Below, in pieces: positions 36,068 through 45,105 of a stretch of 64,000 nt of DNA. This DNA is from Sulfobacillus acidophilus (lineage in GTDB: Bacteria; Bacillota; Sulfobacillia; Sulfobacillales; Sulfobacillaceae), in NCBI GenBank assembly GCA_003023745.1, contig PXYV01000004.1, positions 1-64,000 on the forward strand, read 5' to 3'. The position numbers and the translations under genes are program-made. Positions within the stretch are counted from its first letter, which is position 1. Each line of letters begins with the position of its first letter. Below the pieces are notes generated by a model. The model searched no databases. It was given only the letters and a program-made list of their open reading frames with translations, and was not told the origin of the DNA.

Positions 36068-36938
36068 AGCCGAGGCGTCTTAGCCAGCCATCCTGGTTGC
36101 GCCAGCGCTCCCGTGTCTTTACCCACAGATCGAGATAGACCTGATGGCCATAATACTCCTGCAACTGCATGCGGGCCCGCTGTCCAATGTCTTTCAACAT
36201 GCGCCCCCCCGCGCCAATCAGGATGGCCTTTTGGCCATCGCGCTCCACCAGTACCGTGGCGCGAATATAGGTTAAATCCGGGCGTCTAGCGGTCCGTTCG
36301 TCAACAATCACCGCCACCGAATAGGGAATTTCTTCGCGCGTGCTTTCCAAAACTTGTTCGCGAATCACCTCGCCAACGTAAAAATCTTCGCTTTGGTCGG
36401 TGACCATATCTTCCGGATAATAGGGAGACCCGATCGGCATCGCGGCAATGGTAGCCTCAATCAGGGGATCAAGGCCGGTCTTTTGCGCCGCCGACACCAC
36501 AAAATAATTCCGATAATCCATGAGGGTCCGATACGGACCCCAGCGGTCCTTGACTCGGCTCACTAAATCCGCCTTGTTTAAAATTATCCAGGTGGGAATA
36601 GCCAACTGCCGGCAAAATGCTGCGACGGCGTGATCCTCGGCATTAGGCGGGCGACTCACATCGGCGATGTGCCAGACTAAATCGGCGTCTTTGGCACTCA
36701 CTCTGGCCGCGCTGTTCATCCGTTCGCCCAATTTGTGCCGCGGTTGGTGCAAACCGGGTGTATCCACCAACACCACTTGCGCGCCCGGTCGGTGCAACAC
36801 GCCCACAATTCGATTGCGCGTCGTCTGCGGCTTTTTTGTGGCGATGGCGATTTTCCGCCCCAAAAGACTATTGAGCAACGTCGACTTCCCGACGTTAGGC
36901 CGACCGACGAGCGCCACAAATCCTGCCCTATACTCCAT
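36048..36938 (-). CDS. era: GTPase Era
   Basis: Era is the essential GTPase that binds the 3' end of 16S rRNA during 30S maturation. G-motifs are 'GRPNVGKSTLLN' (G1), 'TTRN' (G2), 'VDTPGLHQP' (G3), 'NKADLV' (G4) and 'SAAQKTG' (G5). The C-terminal KH domain has 'ILIGAGGRMLKDIGQRAR'. Its 296 residues match the family. The ATG at 36938 lies within the last codons of cdd (11-nt overlap). The open frame extending upstream is cdd shadow. Confidence 0.97.
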   Translation of the reverse strand: MEYRAGFVALVGRPNVGKSTLLNSLLGRKIAIATKKPQTTRNRIVGVLHRPGAQVVLVDTPGLHQPRHKLGERMNSAARVSAKDADLVWHIADVSRPPNAEDHAVAAFCRQLAIPTWIILNKADLVSRVKDRWGPYRTLMDYRNYFVVSAAQKTGLDPLIEATIAAMPIGSPYYPEDMVTDQSEDFYVGEVIREQVLESTREEIPYSVAVIVDERTARRPDLTYIRATVLVERDGQKAILIGAGGRMLKDIGQRARMQLQEYYGHQVYLDLWVKTRERWRNQDGWLRRLGYGVSEH

Positions 36939-37335
36939 GCAGAGCATCCTGGCCAAAGTGCAACGGCAACAGCTCAAACAGACGCATCCGACGCGGAACC
37001 ACCCGTCCCTGAGCCTCGGCCATGACGACCTCAAGATCGCCAAATTCCGCCAGCACTTGGCGACAGGCCCCGCACGGCGAAATCAACTGTGGTCCGGGTC
37101 CCACAATCACGATGCGTGTAAACTTTCGGTACCCTTGGGCCACGGCGGCGAACACCGCGGTGCGCTCGGCGCAGCACCCCAGCGGATAGCTGGCATTTTC
37201 CACGTTGGCCCCTGTCACAATCGTTCCGTCTTCCGTTAACAAGGCGGCCCCGACATAAAAATTAGAGTAAGGCGCGTACGCCTTAAGCCGAGCTTTAAGC
37301 GCTGCCTCTAACAATGCGTCATCGACTTCGTTCAT
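36928..37335 (-). CDS. cdd: Cytidine deaminase
   Basis: Cdd deaminates cytidine and deoxycytidine for pyrimidine salvage. This 135-residue homotetrameric-type enzyme shows 'YSNFYVGAALLTEDG', the zinc-binding and proton-shuttle motif 'GCCAERTAVF' (Cys-Ala-Glu) and the second zinc motif 'PCGACRQVL'. All three zinc ligands are cysteines, as in the short bacterial form. It is located between the CorC-type gene and era, the conserved order. Confidence 0.95.
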   Translation of the reverse strand: MNEVDDALLEAALKARLKAYAPYSNFYVGAALLTEDGTIVTGANVENASYPLGCCAERTAVFAAVAQGYRKFTRIVIVGPGPQLISPCGACRQVLAEFGDLEVVMAEAQGRVVPRRMRLFELLPLHFGQDALHGV

Positions 37336-37367
37336 GCGCGCGATTCTCCTCTAGCCTTAAAATTCGG

Positions 37368-38630
37368 TCACTCTTGCTCGGGTTCCTTTAGCATGCGCAC
37401 AATAGCCCGGGCTACGCGCCGTCCTTCCACCTGAGCGACGGTGATCTCTACGTCGTCCAACCGTACAATTTCTCCCTCGATCGGCACTCGCCCCAAAAGA
37501 TGCAACACCAATCCGCCTACGGTGTCGAAGTCTTCGTGGGGCAGGTTCAAGTCAAATCGTTCGTTTAACTCATCTAAGGCAAATAACCCCGTGACTTCAA
37601 CCACGCCCGGCGCCACCTCCTTGAGCGGAATTTCCTCCTGATCGTCGTACTCGTCTTGTATTTCTCCGACAATTTCCTCCAATAGATCCTCGATGGTGAC
37701 AATCCCAGCGGTACCTCCGTATTCATCCATCACCACCGCAATTTGCGTTCTCTGTCGACGAAAATCGGCAAACAAGCTATCGATTTTCTTGGTCTCCGGC
37801 ACGAAGGGTACCGGTCGCGCTAAGTCCCGCGCCAAGGTATCCAGCGGCTTTTCCCGCCCGTAAGCCAAAATATCACGCGCATAAACGACCCCCGTGATAT
37901 CGTCGATGGTATTGCGAAAAATCGGCACACGCGAATGCCCCCAGGTGACCAGCATGTCCCAAACCTCCCCCAAGGTAGCGGTCTCGGGCAGTGCTTGCAC
38001 ATCGATGCGTGGCACCATCACTTCGCGCACCACGGTATCTCCGAAATCGAATACCCCCTGAATCATCTCGCGTTCATTGGCTTCCAGCAGTCCTTGTTCT
38101 TCGCCCACCTCCACCAACGTGCGCAACTCTTCCTCTGTCATCAGGCGGCCGCCTTCGGCATCCCCTCCCAGCAACCGGATAATGCCCACGCCCGCCCAGG
38201 TCAAAGCCCTCACCACCGGATTAAAAATCCCGGCCGAAACCCTGAGAAAGCCGCTCAATCGGAGAGCAGTACGCTCGGCATTATGCGACGCAAACGTTTT
38301 AGGAGTAATTTCCGCAAACAGAAGAATAAAAACTGTCATCACGACAGTCGAAATTACAATGCCGACGTCCCCAAAATAGTGCAAAAACAATGCAGTGGCG
38401 ACAGCTGACGCTAAAATATTGGCCAGATTGTTTCCAAAGAGCACAGTTCCCAGCAAACGATTAGGGTCGCGCAATAACCGAGACAAGCGGTCCGCTTGAG
38501 GATCGTCCGCAAGACTGCGAATTTTCCCCCGAGACAGAGCCATCATCGCGGTTTCCGCCATGGAATAAAGCGCCGAAAAGGCTACAACGACAATAAGCGC
38601 GACAATAAAAATCCATTCACGGTGTGCCAC
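37368..38630 (-). CDS. HlyC/CorC family transporter (CNNM domain, CBS pair, CorC_HlyC domain)
   Basis: The 420-residue membrane protein has an N-terminal CNNM/DUF21 domain of about four segments ('[20 protein letters not shown]' and '[17 protein letters not shown]'). A cytosolic CBS pair follows ('[20 protein letters not shown]' and '[20 protein letters not shown]'), then a C-terminal CorC_HlyC domain. Such proteins are linked to magnesium and cobalt resistance or efflux, and to haemolysin annotations that are probably misleading. The likely start is GTG at 38630, overlapping the dgkA stop by 14 nt. Its insertion between dgkA and cdd differs from Bacillus but is found in other Firmicutes. Confidence 0.87.
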   Translation of the reverse strand: MAHREWIFIVALIVVVAFSALYSMAETAMMALSRGKIRSLADDPQADRLSRLLRDPNRLLGTVLFGNNLANILASAVATALFLHYFGDVGIVISTVVMTVFILLFAEITPKTFASHNAERTALRLSGFLRVSAGIFNPVVRALTWAGVGIIRLLGGDAEGGRLMTEEELRTLVEVGEEQGLLEANEREMIQGVFDFGDTVVREVMVPRIDVQALPETATLGEVWDMLVTWGHSRVPIFRNTIDDITGVVYARDILAYGREKPLDTLARDLARPVPFVPETKKIDSLFADFRRQRTQIAVVMDEYGGTAGIVTIEDLLEEIVGEIQDEYDDQEEIPLKEVAPGVVEVTGLFALDELNERFDLNLPHEDFDTVGGLVLHLLGRVPIEGEIVRLDDVEITVAQVEGRRVARAIVRMLKEPEQE

Positions 38631-39129
38631 CGATTCGGTTCTGGCCCCCTTCACGTCTCTTGCGCGCAGGCACGACGCCCCAAATGACGACATAGCACAA
38701 TGCTAAAACAACACCCCAAGCCACTATAACCGCGGGGCTCTCCTGCCATCGTATCATAAAACGCTGTCCAAAATGTCCCAATTGTGGGCCATAGACCAAA
38801 AGCCCCACCACTACCGAGGCGGCAGCGGCCACAAGCACCGCGCCCGCCGCCGCATCCTTCGCGACTGCCGCTAAGTGGTGCTGGCCCGGACTTACTAAAT
38901 CCACGAGCGCCTCAATTCCGGTATTCACCAGTTCCAATGTCAGCACCGACGCCATGGTCAACACCACCAGGGCCCACTCAAGCGACGATAATCCAATCAG
39001 CCAGCCCAGCGTCACGGCGATCAGCGCGATGGAGACATGCACGCGTAAGTTGCGTTGATAACGCATCGAATGCCAGACACCACGCCCCGCAAAACCAAAC
39101 GAAGCCCAGAAGGAATTAGGGGGTTTCAC
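38617..39129 (-). CDS. dgkA: Diacylglycerol/undecaprenol kinase with extra C-terminal membrane segment
   Basis: The Gram-positive DgkA family phosphorylates undecaprenol, recycling the cell-wall lipid carrier. The core motif 'ELVNTGIEALVDLVSPGQHH' and 'AKDAAAGAVLVAAAASVVVG' are intact. The protein is 170 residues against about 120 for a minimal enzyme. The extra part (from about residue 120) adds one more hydrophobic segment, 'IVAWGVVLALCYVVIWGV', and a basic tail. The start is GTG at 39129 overlapping ybeY by 14 nt. Whether the added segment has a function is unknown. Confidence 0.9.
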   Translation of the reverse strand: MKPPNSFWASFGFAGRGVWHSMRYQRNLRVHVSIALIAVTLGWLIGLSSLEWALVVLTMASVLTLELVNTGIEALVDLVSPGQHHLAAVAKDAAAGAVLVAAAASVVVGLLVYGPQLGHFGQRFMIRWQESPAVIVAWGVVLALCYVVIWGVVPARKRREGGQNRIGGTP

Positions 39130-39562
39130 GCGTCAATCCCACCGCGGACAAGATTTCTTCTGTTTTCGCCATCATGCGCCTTTCGTCTTCAGGATCTTCA
39201 TGATCCCATCCGAGTAGGTGTAACACCCCGTGAACCGTAAGAAACGCCACCTCACGCGCCATGCTATGCCCAAATTCGGTGGCTTGCCGCTGCGCTCTCT
39301 CACACGATATAATGACATCACCTAATAGGCTGCCCCATTGCGGCGCCGTTTCGCCCTCCCGCTGACTAAACGACAAGACGTCCGTGGGCTTGTCCATCCC
39401 GCGATAGATGCGGTTTAGTTCTTGGACCGTGCGATCATCCGTCAACAATATCGAAAGTTCCCCGTCCTCGCCTAAACTAACTAGGGCGGCGTGGGCGGCC
39501 GTGCGGGCGATCGTCTCCCACTCGGCGCACCAGTCGGGTTGGCTTTGCGCCGCGACTTCCAT
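39116..39562 (-). CDS. ybeY: Endoribonuclease YbeY (16S rRNA maturation)
   Basis: YbeY is a zinc-dependent RNase involved in 16S rRNA 3' end processing and ribosome quality control. The H3xxxH5xxxH motif is visible in 'HGVLHLLGWDHEDPEDERRM', and 'DKPTDVLSF' is the conserved preceding block. The 149-residue length is normal. The ATG at 39562 has AGGAG at 8 nt. The gene begins 86 nt before the pgpH stop, a long overlap in another frame. The order pgpH-ybeY-dgkA is the conserved Firmicutes one. Confidence 0.93.
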   Translation of the reverse strand: MEVAAQSQPDWCAEWETIARTAAHAALVSLGEDGELSILLTDDRTVQELNRIYRGMDKPTDVLSFSQREGETAPQWGSLLGDVIISCERAQRQATEFGHSMAREVAFLTVHGVLHLLGWDHEDPEDERRMMAKTEEILSAVGLTRETP

Positions 39563-41675
39563 TGGCTTGACTCCTTTCCATTTCCTTGAGAACCCGGTCC
39601 GGGTATTCAATGCGCTGATGAAACACGCCCGTCAACACGCGCGTGAAGGTCCGCGCAATGACGTCCAGTTCTTTCAGAGTCAAGTTTGAATCGTCCAGCT
39701 GGCCATCCTCTAAACGCTCCTTAATTAATCGTCGCACCACTTGCTCGATGGCCGGCGGAGAAGGATTCTTTAACGTGCGCACCGTCGCCTCACTGGCGTC
39801 TGCCAGCATCACAATCGCGGTTTCTTTGGATTGGGGGCGTGGACCATCATAGCGAAAGTCCCGTTCTTCTACTCCTTCTCCGGTATCCTGGTCCAACGCC
39901 TTCTCGTAGAAATAGCGAATCAATGTGGTTCCATGGTGCTCCCGAATGAAACGGACGATCGGTTCAGGCACATGGTATTCCCGAGCGAGTTCAATACCAT
40001 CGCGCACATGCGACGAAATAATAATGGCCGAAAGCGTGGGAGCCAAGCGATCATGAGGGTTTTCCGCCCCAAATTGGTTGTCCACAAAAAAGTAGGGGCG
40101 CTTTGACTTGCCAATGTCGTGATAATAGGCGCCCACCCGCGCCAAAAGCGAGTTGCCGCCCACTGCTTCGGTTGCCGCTTCTGCCAGATTGCCAACCATA
40201 ATACTGTGATGATAGGTACCGGGTGCCTCGACTAGCAATTTTCGCAAAAGCGGTTGATTAGGGTTGGACAATTCGATCAATTTCATGGCCGTCACTAAAC
40301 CGAGCGGCCCTTCTAACAGCGGTATAGAGCCCATCGCCAAAATCGACGCAAACACCCCGTCCACCAAGGCCCAGACAAAATATTGCCATACCTGCGGTTG
40401 CAATAGGGCAGCACCCTGCATCACGTCCAAACCAAAGAGAGTGACGAGATTGACGGTCCCAACCAAAAGGCCGGCTCGCAAAATGTCGTAGCGCTGCGAT
40501 AAGCGGCTCGTGCCAAAAACCCCCGCGATACCGCCAAAAAACGCCACCAACGCCACGGTGATATCGGCTCCGGTCAAAACCGCGGTGGCCATCGCCAGCA
40601 CCCCCGCCACCACCAAACCGAGACCCGCATCCACCAGTGCGGTCACCAGAATCGCCACCGTAGGCACGACCAGATAACTTAAACCCGGCACCGCGCTCAA
40701 AACATCAGCTGCGCCGACGCCCACCACTAAAATGATGCCCGTCATCGTGGCAATACGCCAATTCTCCAAAAGTTGTCGGCGCAAAAACCAAAAGTACCCG
40801 GCCACCAGTGCCAAGGCCGCAGTCACGAAAACCATGGAGCCGACAATCGGTCCCACATCCCAGCCTTGGCTTAACAGATCGAGTTGGCGCAACACTTCCA
40901 TGTCGGCCGACGTAACCACCTGTCCTTGCTGAACCACCACTTCGCCTTTTAACACTTTGACCAGTGGCACCCGCGCCGCCGCTGCCGCGCGGCCCCGATC
41001 AGTCGCTTGTTTGTTTAAGAACGTGTTGGGCGCAACCAAGGACTGCGTCAGGGTGGTTAAAAACAAGCGCTGGGAAGAACTCGTTGTTTCCTGACGTGTC
41101 AGGCGCGCCACAAACCCTTGCGCTTCTTGCAGCCCCAGCGCGTTATCGCGGATTCCGTTGCCGTTGCCGTTGCCCATCACGGATGACAGCGTCACCAGCG
41201 TGTCTTGCTGCAACTGCGACAACTGTGCTGGCGACAACGTCAGGATGGTAGCCCAAATGGGTCCGGGCAGCGAAATCGGGATAGCAACTTTTAACGCGGC
41301 CGTGCGCTCGCTGATGGGAGCTGCCGTGTCCTGTGCCAGTTGCGCAATATACGCGAAGTCCTGGCGAGCCTTTTGCTTTTGTTGCCGTAAAACATGGGGC
41401 TTGGTCACAAAAACTTCCGGCACGGCGGCCATAGCTTCCCGGCGCGCTTTAGCGGTTTGCGCGTAGTCAATGACACCAAAGGGCGCTACAATCGTGCGCG
41501 GCGCAAAATCCCCCACCTGCACATTCACGCGCTGGGAAAACTGCGTAAGGATGAAAATCCCCACAAGCACCAACCACACCAGTAACGCCATACTCACCAA
41601 CGGTCCCCGTCCTCGCCATCCCAGACGCGTGAGGATCCGGCTTCCCCATCTTCCCTCATTGGGAGTTTTCTTCAT
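39477..41675 (-). CDS. pgpH: 7TM-HD family c-di-AMP phosphodiesterase PgpH
   Basis: PgpH degrades c-di-AMP. The 732-residue protein has one N-terminal membrane segment (about 30-50), an extracellular 7TMR-HDED domain, a block of seven membrane segments and a cytosolic HD domain. The HD domain contains 'GTYHHSIMVGNLAEAA', 'GAYYHDIGKSKRPYFF' (the HD pair), 'SHVRDGIELA' and 'REHHGTTLI'. The ATG at 41675 is chosen over an upstream Met; it has AAGGGG upstream and overlaps phoH by 20 nt. The C-terminal tail, about 30 Arg/Pro-rich residues, is encoded over ybeY and probably dispensable. Confidence 0.93.
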   Translation of the reverse strand: MKKTPNEGRWGSRILTRLGWRGRGPLVSMALLVWLVLVGIFILTQFSQRVNVQVGDFAPRTIVAPFGVIDYAQTAKARREAMAAVPEVFVTKPHVLRQQKQKARQDFAYIAQLAQDTAAPISERTAALKVAIPISLPGPIWATILTLSPAQLSQLQQDTLVTLSSVMGNGNGNGIRDNALGLQEAQGFVARLTRQETTSSSQRLFLTTLTQSLVAPNTFLNKQATDRGRAAAAARVPLVKVLKGEVVVQQGQVVTSADMEVLRQLDLLSQGWDVGPIVGSMVFVTAALALVAGYFWFLRRQLLENWRIATMTGIILVVGVGAADVLSAVPGLSYLVVPTVAILVTALVDAGLGLVVAGVLAMATAVLTGADITVALVAFFGGIAGVFGTSRLSQRYDILRAGLLVGTVNLVTLFGLDVMQGAALLQPQVWQYFVWALVDGVFASILAMGSIPLLEGPLGLVTAMKLIELSNPNQPLLRKLLVEAPGTYHHSIMVGNLAEAATEAVGGNSLLARVGAYYHDIGKSKRPYFFVDNQFGAENPHDRLAPTLSAIIISSHVRDGIELAREYHVPEPIVRFIREHHGTTLIRYFYEKALDQDTGEGVEERDFRYDGPRPQSKETAIVMLADASEATVRTLKNPSPPAIEQVVRRLIKERLEDGQLDDSNLTLKELDVIARTFTRVLTGVFHQRIEYPDRVLKEMERSQANGSRGAKPTRLVRRVGDDRPHGRPRRPS

Positions 41676-42642
41676 CTTGGGTGTCCCCTTCGCCCTCCTC
41701 ATACCGCTGATATGCCTGGATAATACGCGCCACCAAGGGGTGTCGAACCACATCGCGATCCGTCAATGTCACCAATTGAATGCCTTCCACCCCCTCCAAA
41801 ATGCGGGCTGCAAACTTGAGTCCCGAGCGCTGACCCCGACCCAAATCGACCTGGGTCTGGTCGCCCGTGACCACCATCTTGGAGTCCTCGCCTAGACGCG
41901 TCAACGCCATCTTCATCTGGCTATAGGTCGAATTTTGCGCCTCATCGAGAATAATGAAGCTGTGACTTAACGTCCGTCCGCGCATGTACGCCAGGGGAGC
42001 CACCTCGATGCTGCCGCGTTCACGGTACTTGTCCACCGCCTCTGATCCCAACAAGTCGTATAACGCGTCGTACAGGGGCCGCAAATAGGGATCCACCTTA
42101 TCTTCGAGCGCCCCCGGTAGAAAGCCCAGCTTTTCTCCTGCCTCCACCGCCGGGCGCGTCAGCACGATCCGTTCCACTTCATGCGCCTTTAATGCATAAA
42201 CGGCCATGGCCATCGCCAAATAGGTTTTGCCAGTGCCTGCCGGGCCCACACCAAACACGAGAGTGTTTTCACGCATCGCTTCCACATAAATTTGCTGTCC
42301 CAGCGTCCGCGGTCGGATCACCCGACCAGACGTGGTCGTGTAAATATTCTCCGTCAAAAGGTGCAAAAATTGTCGCTCTGTCCCCTCGGCCACAGCCCGA
42401 ACGGCCGAATCCACCACGTGCGGACGCAGCGGCTGACCTGCATACACCCACTGCCCTAACAAGTCTAGTACATGATACGTTTGGTCTTGTGCGTCCTTAG
42501 TCCCTTGTATTGCGATAACATTGCCGCGCGCCGTCAGTTTCACGTTAAGCGCCCGCTCCAGAGCCTTCAAATGCTCATCGCCGCGACCCATCAAGAGCGT
42601 CGCGGCCTGATTGTCTTGAACCACCCATTGAGTTTGAGGCAA
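41656..42642 (-). CDS. phoH: PhoH family ATPase
   Basis: PhoH-like ATPases are cytosolic P-loop proteins implicated in RNA metabolism together with YbeY. The 328-residue protein has an N-terminal RNA-binding-like region ('LLMGRGDEHLKALERALNV') and a helicase-like ATPase with Walker A 'GPAGTGKTYLAMA', Walker B 'FIILDEAQNSTY' and 'VVTGDQTQVDL'. The TTG at 42642 is the likely start with AGGGGG upstream. Its place between yqfD and pgpH is conserved. Confidence 0.93.
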   Translation of the reverse strand: MPQTQWVVQDNQAATLLMGRGDEHLKALERALNVKLTARGNVIAIQGTKDAQDQTYHVLDLLGQWVYAGQPLRPHVVDSAVRAVAEGTERQFLHLLTENIYTTTSGRVIRPRTLGQQIYVEAMRENTLVFGVGPAGTGKTYLAMAMAVYALKAHEVERIVLTRPAVEAGEKLGFLPGALEDKVDPYLRPLYDALYDLLGSEAVDKYRERGSIEVAPLAYMRGRTLSHSFIILDEAQNSTYSQMKMALTRLGEDSKMVVTGDQTQVDLGRGQRSGLKFAARILEGVEGIQLVTLTDRDVVRHPLVARIIQAYQRYEEGEGDTQDEENSQ

Positions 42643-42657
42643 CCGGTGTCCCCCTCG

Positions 42658-43863
42658 TTATGACGGTTTTACTGATCTCCCAGGCACCGCAATGTTCTGA
42701 TTCATCACCCAGGTTACGCTAACCCACACCCCATTTGGCGCCAGCGTCACACGGACTTGGTCTTGGACCCGGCTCGCGGATTTTGGAACCATTTTGCCGA
42801 TGTCTGCCATCGCCCGTTCCCGTGCCCGCCGCACGGCCTGCCGTCGCGTAAGCCGGATCGTGCGGCTGACCCTTTTATTATATACTAAGTCCACCATCCG
42901 GACCGGCCACTCAACCCCCGCAAAGTGCAGCGGGCGGACAATTTTTTGCACCGTGAAGTGCTCAAACGGCAGGGGTTCGAATCCCCAGACGGGCACCATC
43001 TCGCCGTTACTGAGCTCAATGTAGCGGTGCACGACCCGCTCGGCCGTACTCTGCCAGGTGTGTTCAATCCATGGCTGAAACACACGCGCGCGATAGGTTA
43101 CATCAGCCATCACGACACCTTCCGCGGGAGTCACCAGGCTGTGAGAAACGGGGCTTTTGGCATCGCCGGAACTCTCGCGGACCACCCCCGCAATCAACGT
43201 CTGTCCTTGAGAAACCATCTCGCCCGCACGTACTTGCGGATCGCCCATGTACACATAGACCGCACTCACCCGCCCTGGATGGGACGCAACCAACTGCAGC
43301 GATAAGTGTTCGGGAGGATGCGTGACAAAACGAATGCCGTCCAGACTCGCCACGACCCCCTGCACGCGAATACCGATCCATGAGTATTCGGGCAACTGCA
43401 TTAGCGTGCGCCGGCGAATGGCGGCAATATCCAATGCGGAGCGGCTGACGCCGACTTTCAGCCCAGCCTTGGCGACGGCCTGCACCATCTTGGCCTTGGC
43501 GGAGGCGCTCAGATCGGGATCGTTAACTTGCACGACCCAAATGTGGCTGGTGGCGTAAACGATCATGGCCACCGCCGTGACTAACCCCAGCAACAAAAAC
43601 GGGCGACGATGAATTTGCTGCCAGCGAAAGGGAATGCCGCCCTGACGCTCGGTGCGAATCGAAAGCCCGTAGGCACCGGCTAGATTTTGCACATAGCCGT
43701 ATGCAGATTCCGTCACGACACATTCGAACTGATCGCCGCAGCGTTGCACGCGCCAGATACGAAAGCCTTGCGCAATCACGTCGGCAACCACGGACTCTAA
43801 GTGATCCCCGCTCATATACAGATGGCGCCATCCCCGCAACTGGCGCCACAGCCATCCGCTCAT
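42658..43863 (-). CDS. yqfD: Sporulation protein YqfD
   Basis: YqfD is a membrane protein of sporulating Firmicutes expressed in the mother cell. The 401-residue protein has a cytosolic N-terminal part, one membrane segment ('PFLLLGLVTAVAMIVYATS', about 88-106) and a long external domain. Conserved motifs include 'IWVVQVND' and 'SWIGIRVQGV', a FtsQ/POTRA-like beginning. The ATG overlaps the yqfC stop by 4 nt. Its presence supports an endospore-forming ancestry. The exact biochemical role is not known for the family. Confidence 0.9.
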   Translation of the reverse strand: MSGWLWRQLRGWRHLYMSGDHLESVVADVIAQGFRIWRVQRCGDQFECVVTESAYGYVQNLAGAYGLSIRTERQGGIPFRWQQIHRRPFLLLGLVTAVAMIVYATSHIWVVQVNDPDLSASAKAKMVQAVAKAGLKVGVSRSALDIAAIRRRTLMQLPEYSWIGIRVQGVVASLDGIRFVTHPPEHLSLQLVASHPGRVSAVYVYMGDPQVRAGEMVSQGQTLIAGVVRESSGDAKSPVSHSLVTPAEGVVMADVTYRARVFQPWIEHTWQSTAERVVHRYIELSNGEMVPVWGFEPLPFEHFTVQKIVRPLHFAGVEWPVRMVDLVYNKRVSRTIRLTRRQAVRRARERAMADIGKMVPKSASRVQDQVRVTLAPNGVWVSVTWVMNQNIAVPGRSVKPS

Positions 43864-44144
43864 ACGCGATCCGTCCTAAAGATGAGGGATCTTACCGGCC
43901 CGGTCACCAAGATCTCATTTCGGTCAATCCACCCGATAATCAAATCGTGCCCCGTGACGATGAGGTGCCCATCGGGGATCCGCAGCACGATCCGGTGCGG
44001 TTGATATTGCTCTAATCCGCGATGATTTTCTACGCGAAACTGAAGATGTCCGACGACCTCGACGCGAGGAACATTCACCAATACTTCGGGCGGAATTTCC
44101 AGCATCTCGGTCACGCGTTGAACGGTCCGTCCCCTCTCGCTCAT
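43860..44144 (-). CDS. yqfC: Sporulation protein YqfC (YabP/YqfC family)
   Basis: This 94-residue YabP/YqfC family protein has the typical 'EMLEIPPEVLVNVPRVEVVG', 'HRIVLRIPDGHLIVTGHDL' and C-terminal 'ILVTGPVRSL'. It is a mother-cell sporulation gene in Bacillus, encoded immediately before yqfD as here. The ATG at 44144 follows AGGAGG by 6 nt. A CATAGCAT sequence on the minus strand about 20 nt further upstream resembles a sigma-E -10 box, but no convincing -35 accompanies it. It is the first gene of the long minus-strand run. Confidence 0.9.
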   Translation of the reverse strand: MSERGRTVQRVTEMLEIPPEVLVNVPRVEVVGHLQFRVENHRGLEQYQPHRIVLRIPDGHLIVTGHDLIIGWIDRNEILVTGPVRSLIFRTDRV

Positions 44145-44274
44145 CTGGCACCTCCTGTCCATTCATGCTATGCCGAAAGGCTAGCAGTCATGAAAGCAGT
44201 TCGCGCCTGTTCGATAAGAAGGGATAAGCGCAGGGCGTGTCGAATGGAGCGACTTGTGAAAGCGAGGTGTGGTG

Positions 44275-45105
44275 ATGAGAATGCCCGAACTGCGTGCCGG
44301 CGCTAACCTGGACATCATTCCCGTGGGTCGATTAACCACCACGCCATATTGCTGGGCCGGGTGCGCCTTTTGCCGTCTAGCCAGGCCGTTGCCCAAAGTG
44401 CGGATGACGGACGCCCCCGCGGGTCTTACCTTAGCGCATCTCGCTGCTCGCGGCGTCAACCTAGACCAGACCGCTCAGATACGGTTGCGGGGCGGACTGT
44501 CGCTGCGCGAGCCGTTTGACTATTGGATTCACTTTTTGCGCCATCTGCGCGCGCAGTACCAAGGACGTTTAATCGCCTTCTCGCCCGTTGAGATTTGGCA
44601 ATTTCACGTGCTGGAACGCCGATCCCTGCGAGACCTTTTGCACCTTTTAAAGTGGGCCGGCGTGGATCTGCTCGGTCCCGGCGGTTCCGAAACATGGACG
44701 CCGGAATTGCGAGCCCGTTGGACACCCCACCGGCTTGAGCCAAACGAGTGGTTGAGCGTGGCCGAAGCGGCCCGCCAGGTCGGTCTGGGATTTTCGATGG
44801 CCCCCATCATCGGGGCCCACATGGGCGAAACCGAGTGGAATGAATATGTCGCTGTCATTCTTCAGCATGACCCGCAAGAACTTGAGGTAAAGCCACTGAA
44901 CAGCGAAGGCACGCGTTGGGCCGCTCACGACAGCGCTTCCATTCTTGAAACTGTCGCCGCTATTCAACGCCTGCGTGAGGCCACACCGTCGCTCCCTCTT
45001 TATGTTTGCTGGGATGAGCAGCCCCTAGATGATGCCGCCGCGATTTTTGCCGCTGCAGGTGCTGATGGCCTCTTGACTTCAGTTTGGGAGGTTACACCGG
45101 CGTGA
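44275..45105 (+). CDS. Compact radical SAM protein related to MqnC/MqnE/CofH
   Basis: The 276-residue protein has the radical SAM cluster motif CxxxCxxC in 'YCWAGCAFCRLAR'. Barrel segments resemble the futalosine and F420-pathway enzymes: 'LRGGLSLREPFDYWIHFLRH', 'LIAFSPVEIWQF', 'WAGVDLLGPGGSETWTPELR' and 'FSMAPIIGAHMGETEWNEY', ending with 'AAGADGLLTSV'. Known MqnC/MqnE proteins are about 360-390 residues, so this one is about 90 shorter. No other menaquinone or F420 gene is in the window. The ATG at 44275 has an AGGTG-type site. It overlaps the next gene by 4 nt, so the two probably form a functional pair. The substrate is unknown. Confidence 0.7.
   Translation: MRMPELRAGANLDIIPVGRLTTTPYCWAGCAFCRLARPLPKVRMTDAPAGLTLAHLAARGVNLDQTAQIRLRGGLSLREPFDYWIHFLRHLRAQYQGRLIAFSPVEIWQFHVLERRSLRDLLHLLKWAGVDLLGPGGSETWTPELRARWTPHRLEPNEWLSVAEAARQVGLGFSMAPIIGAHMGETEWNEYVAVILQHDPQELEVKPLNSEGTRWAAHDSASILETVAAIQRLREATPSLPLYVCWDEQPLDDAAAIFAAAGADGLLTSVWEVTPA

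Noticed and set aside
42972..42986. tRNA-like T-arm sequence (GGGGTTCGAATCCCC) inside yqfD
   Set aside because: No matching acceptor stem, D-arm or anticodon arm can be found within 100 nt, and the stretch codes for conserved YqfD protein; chance resemblance.
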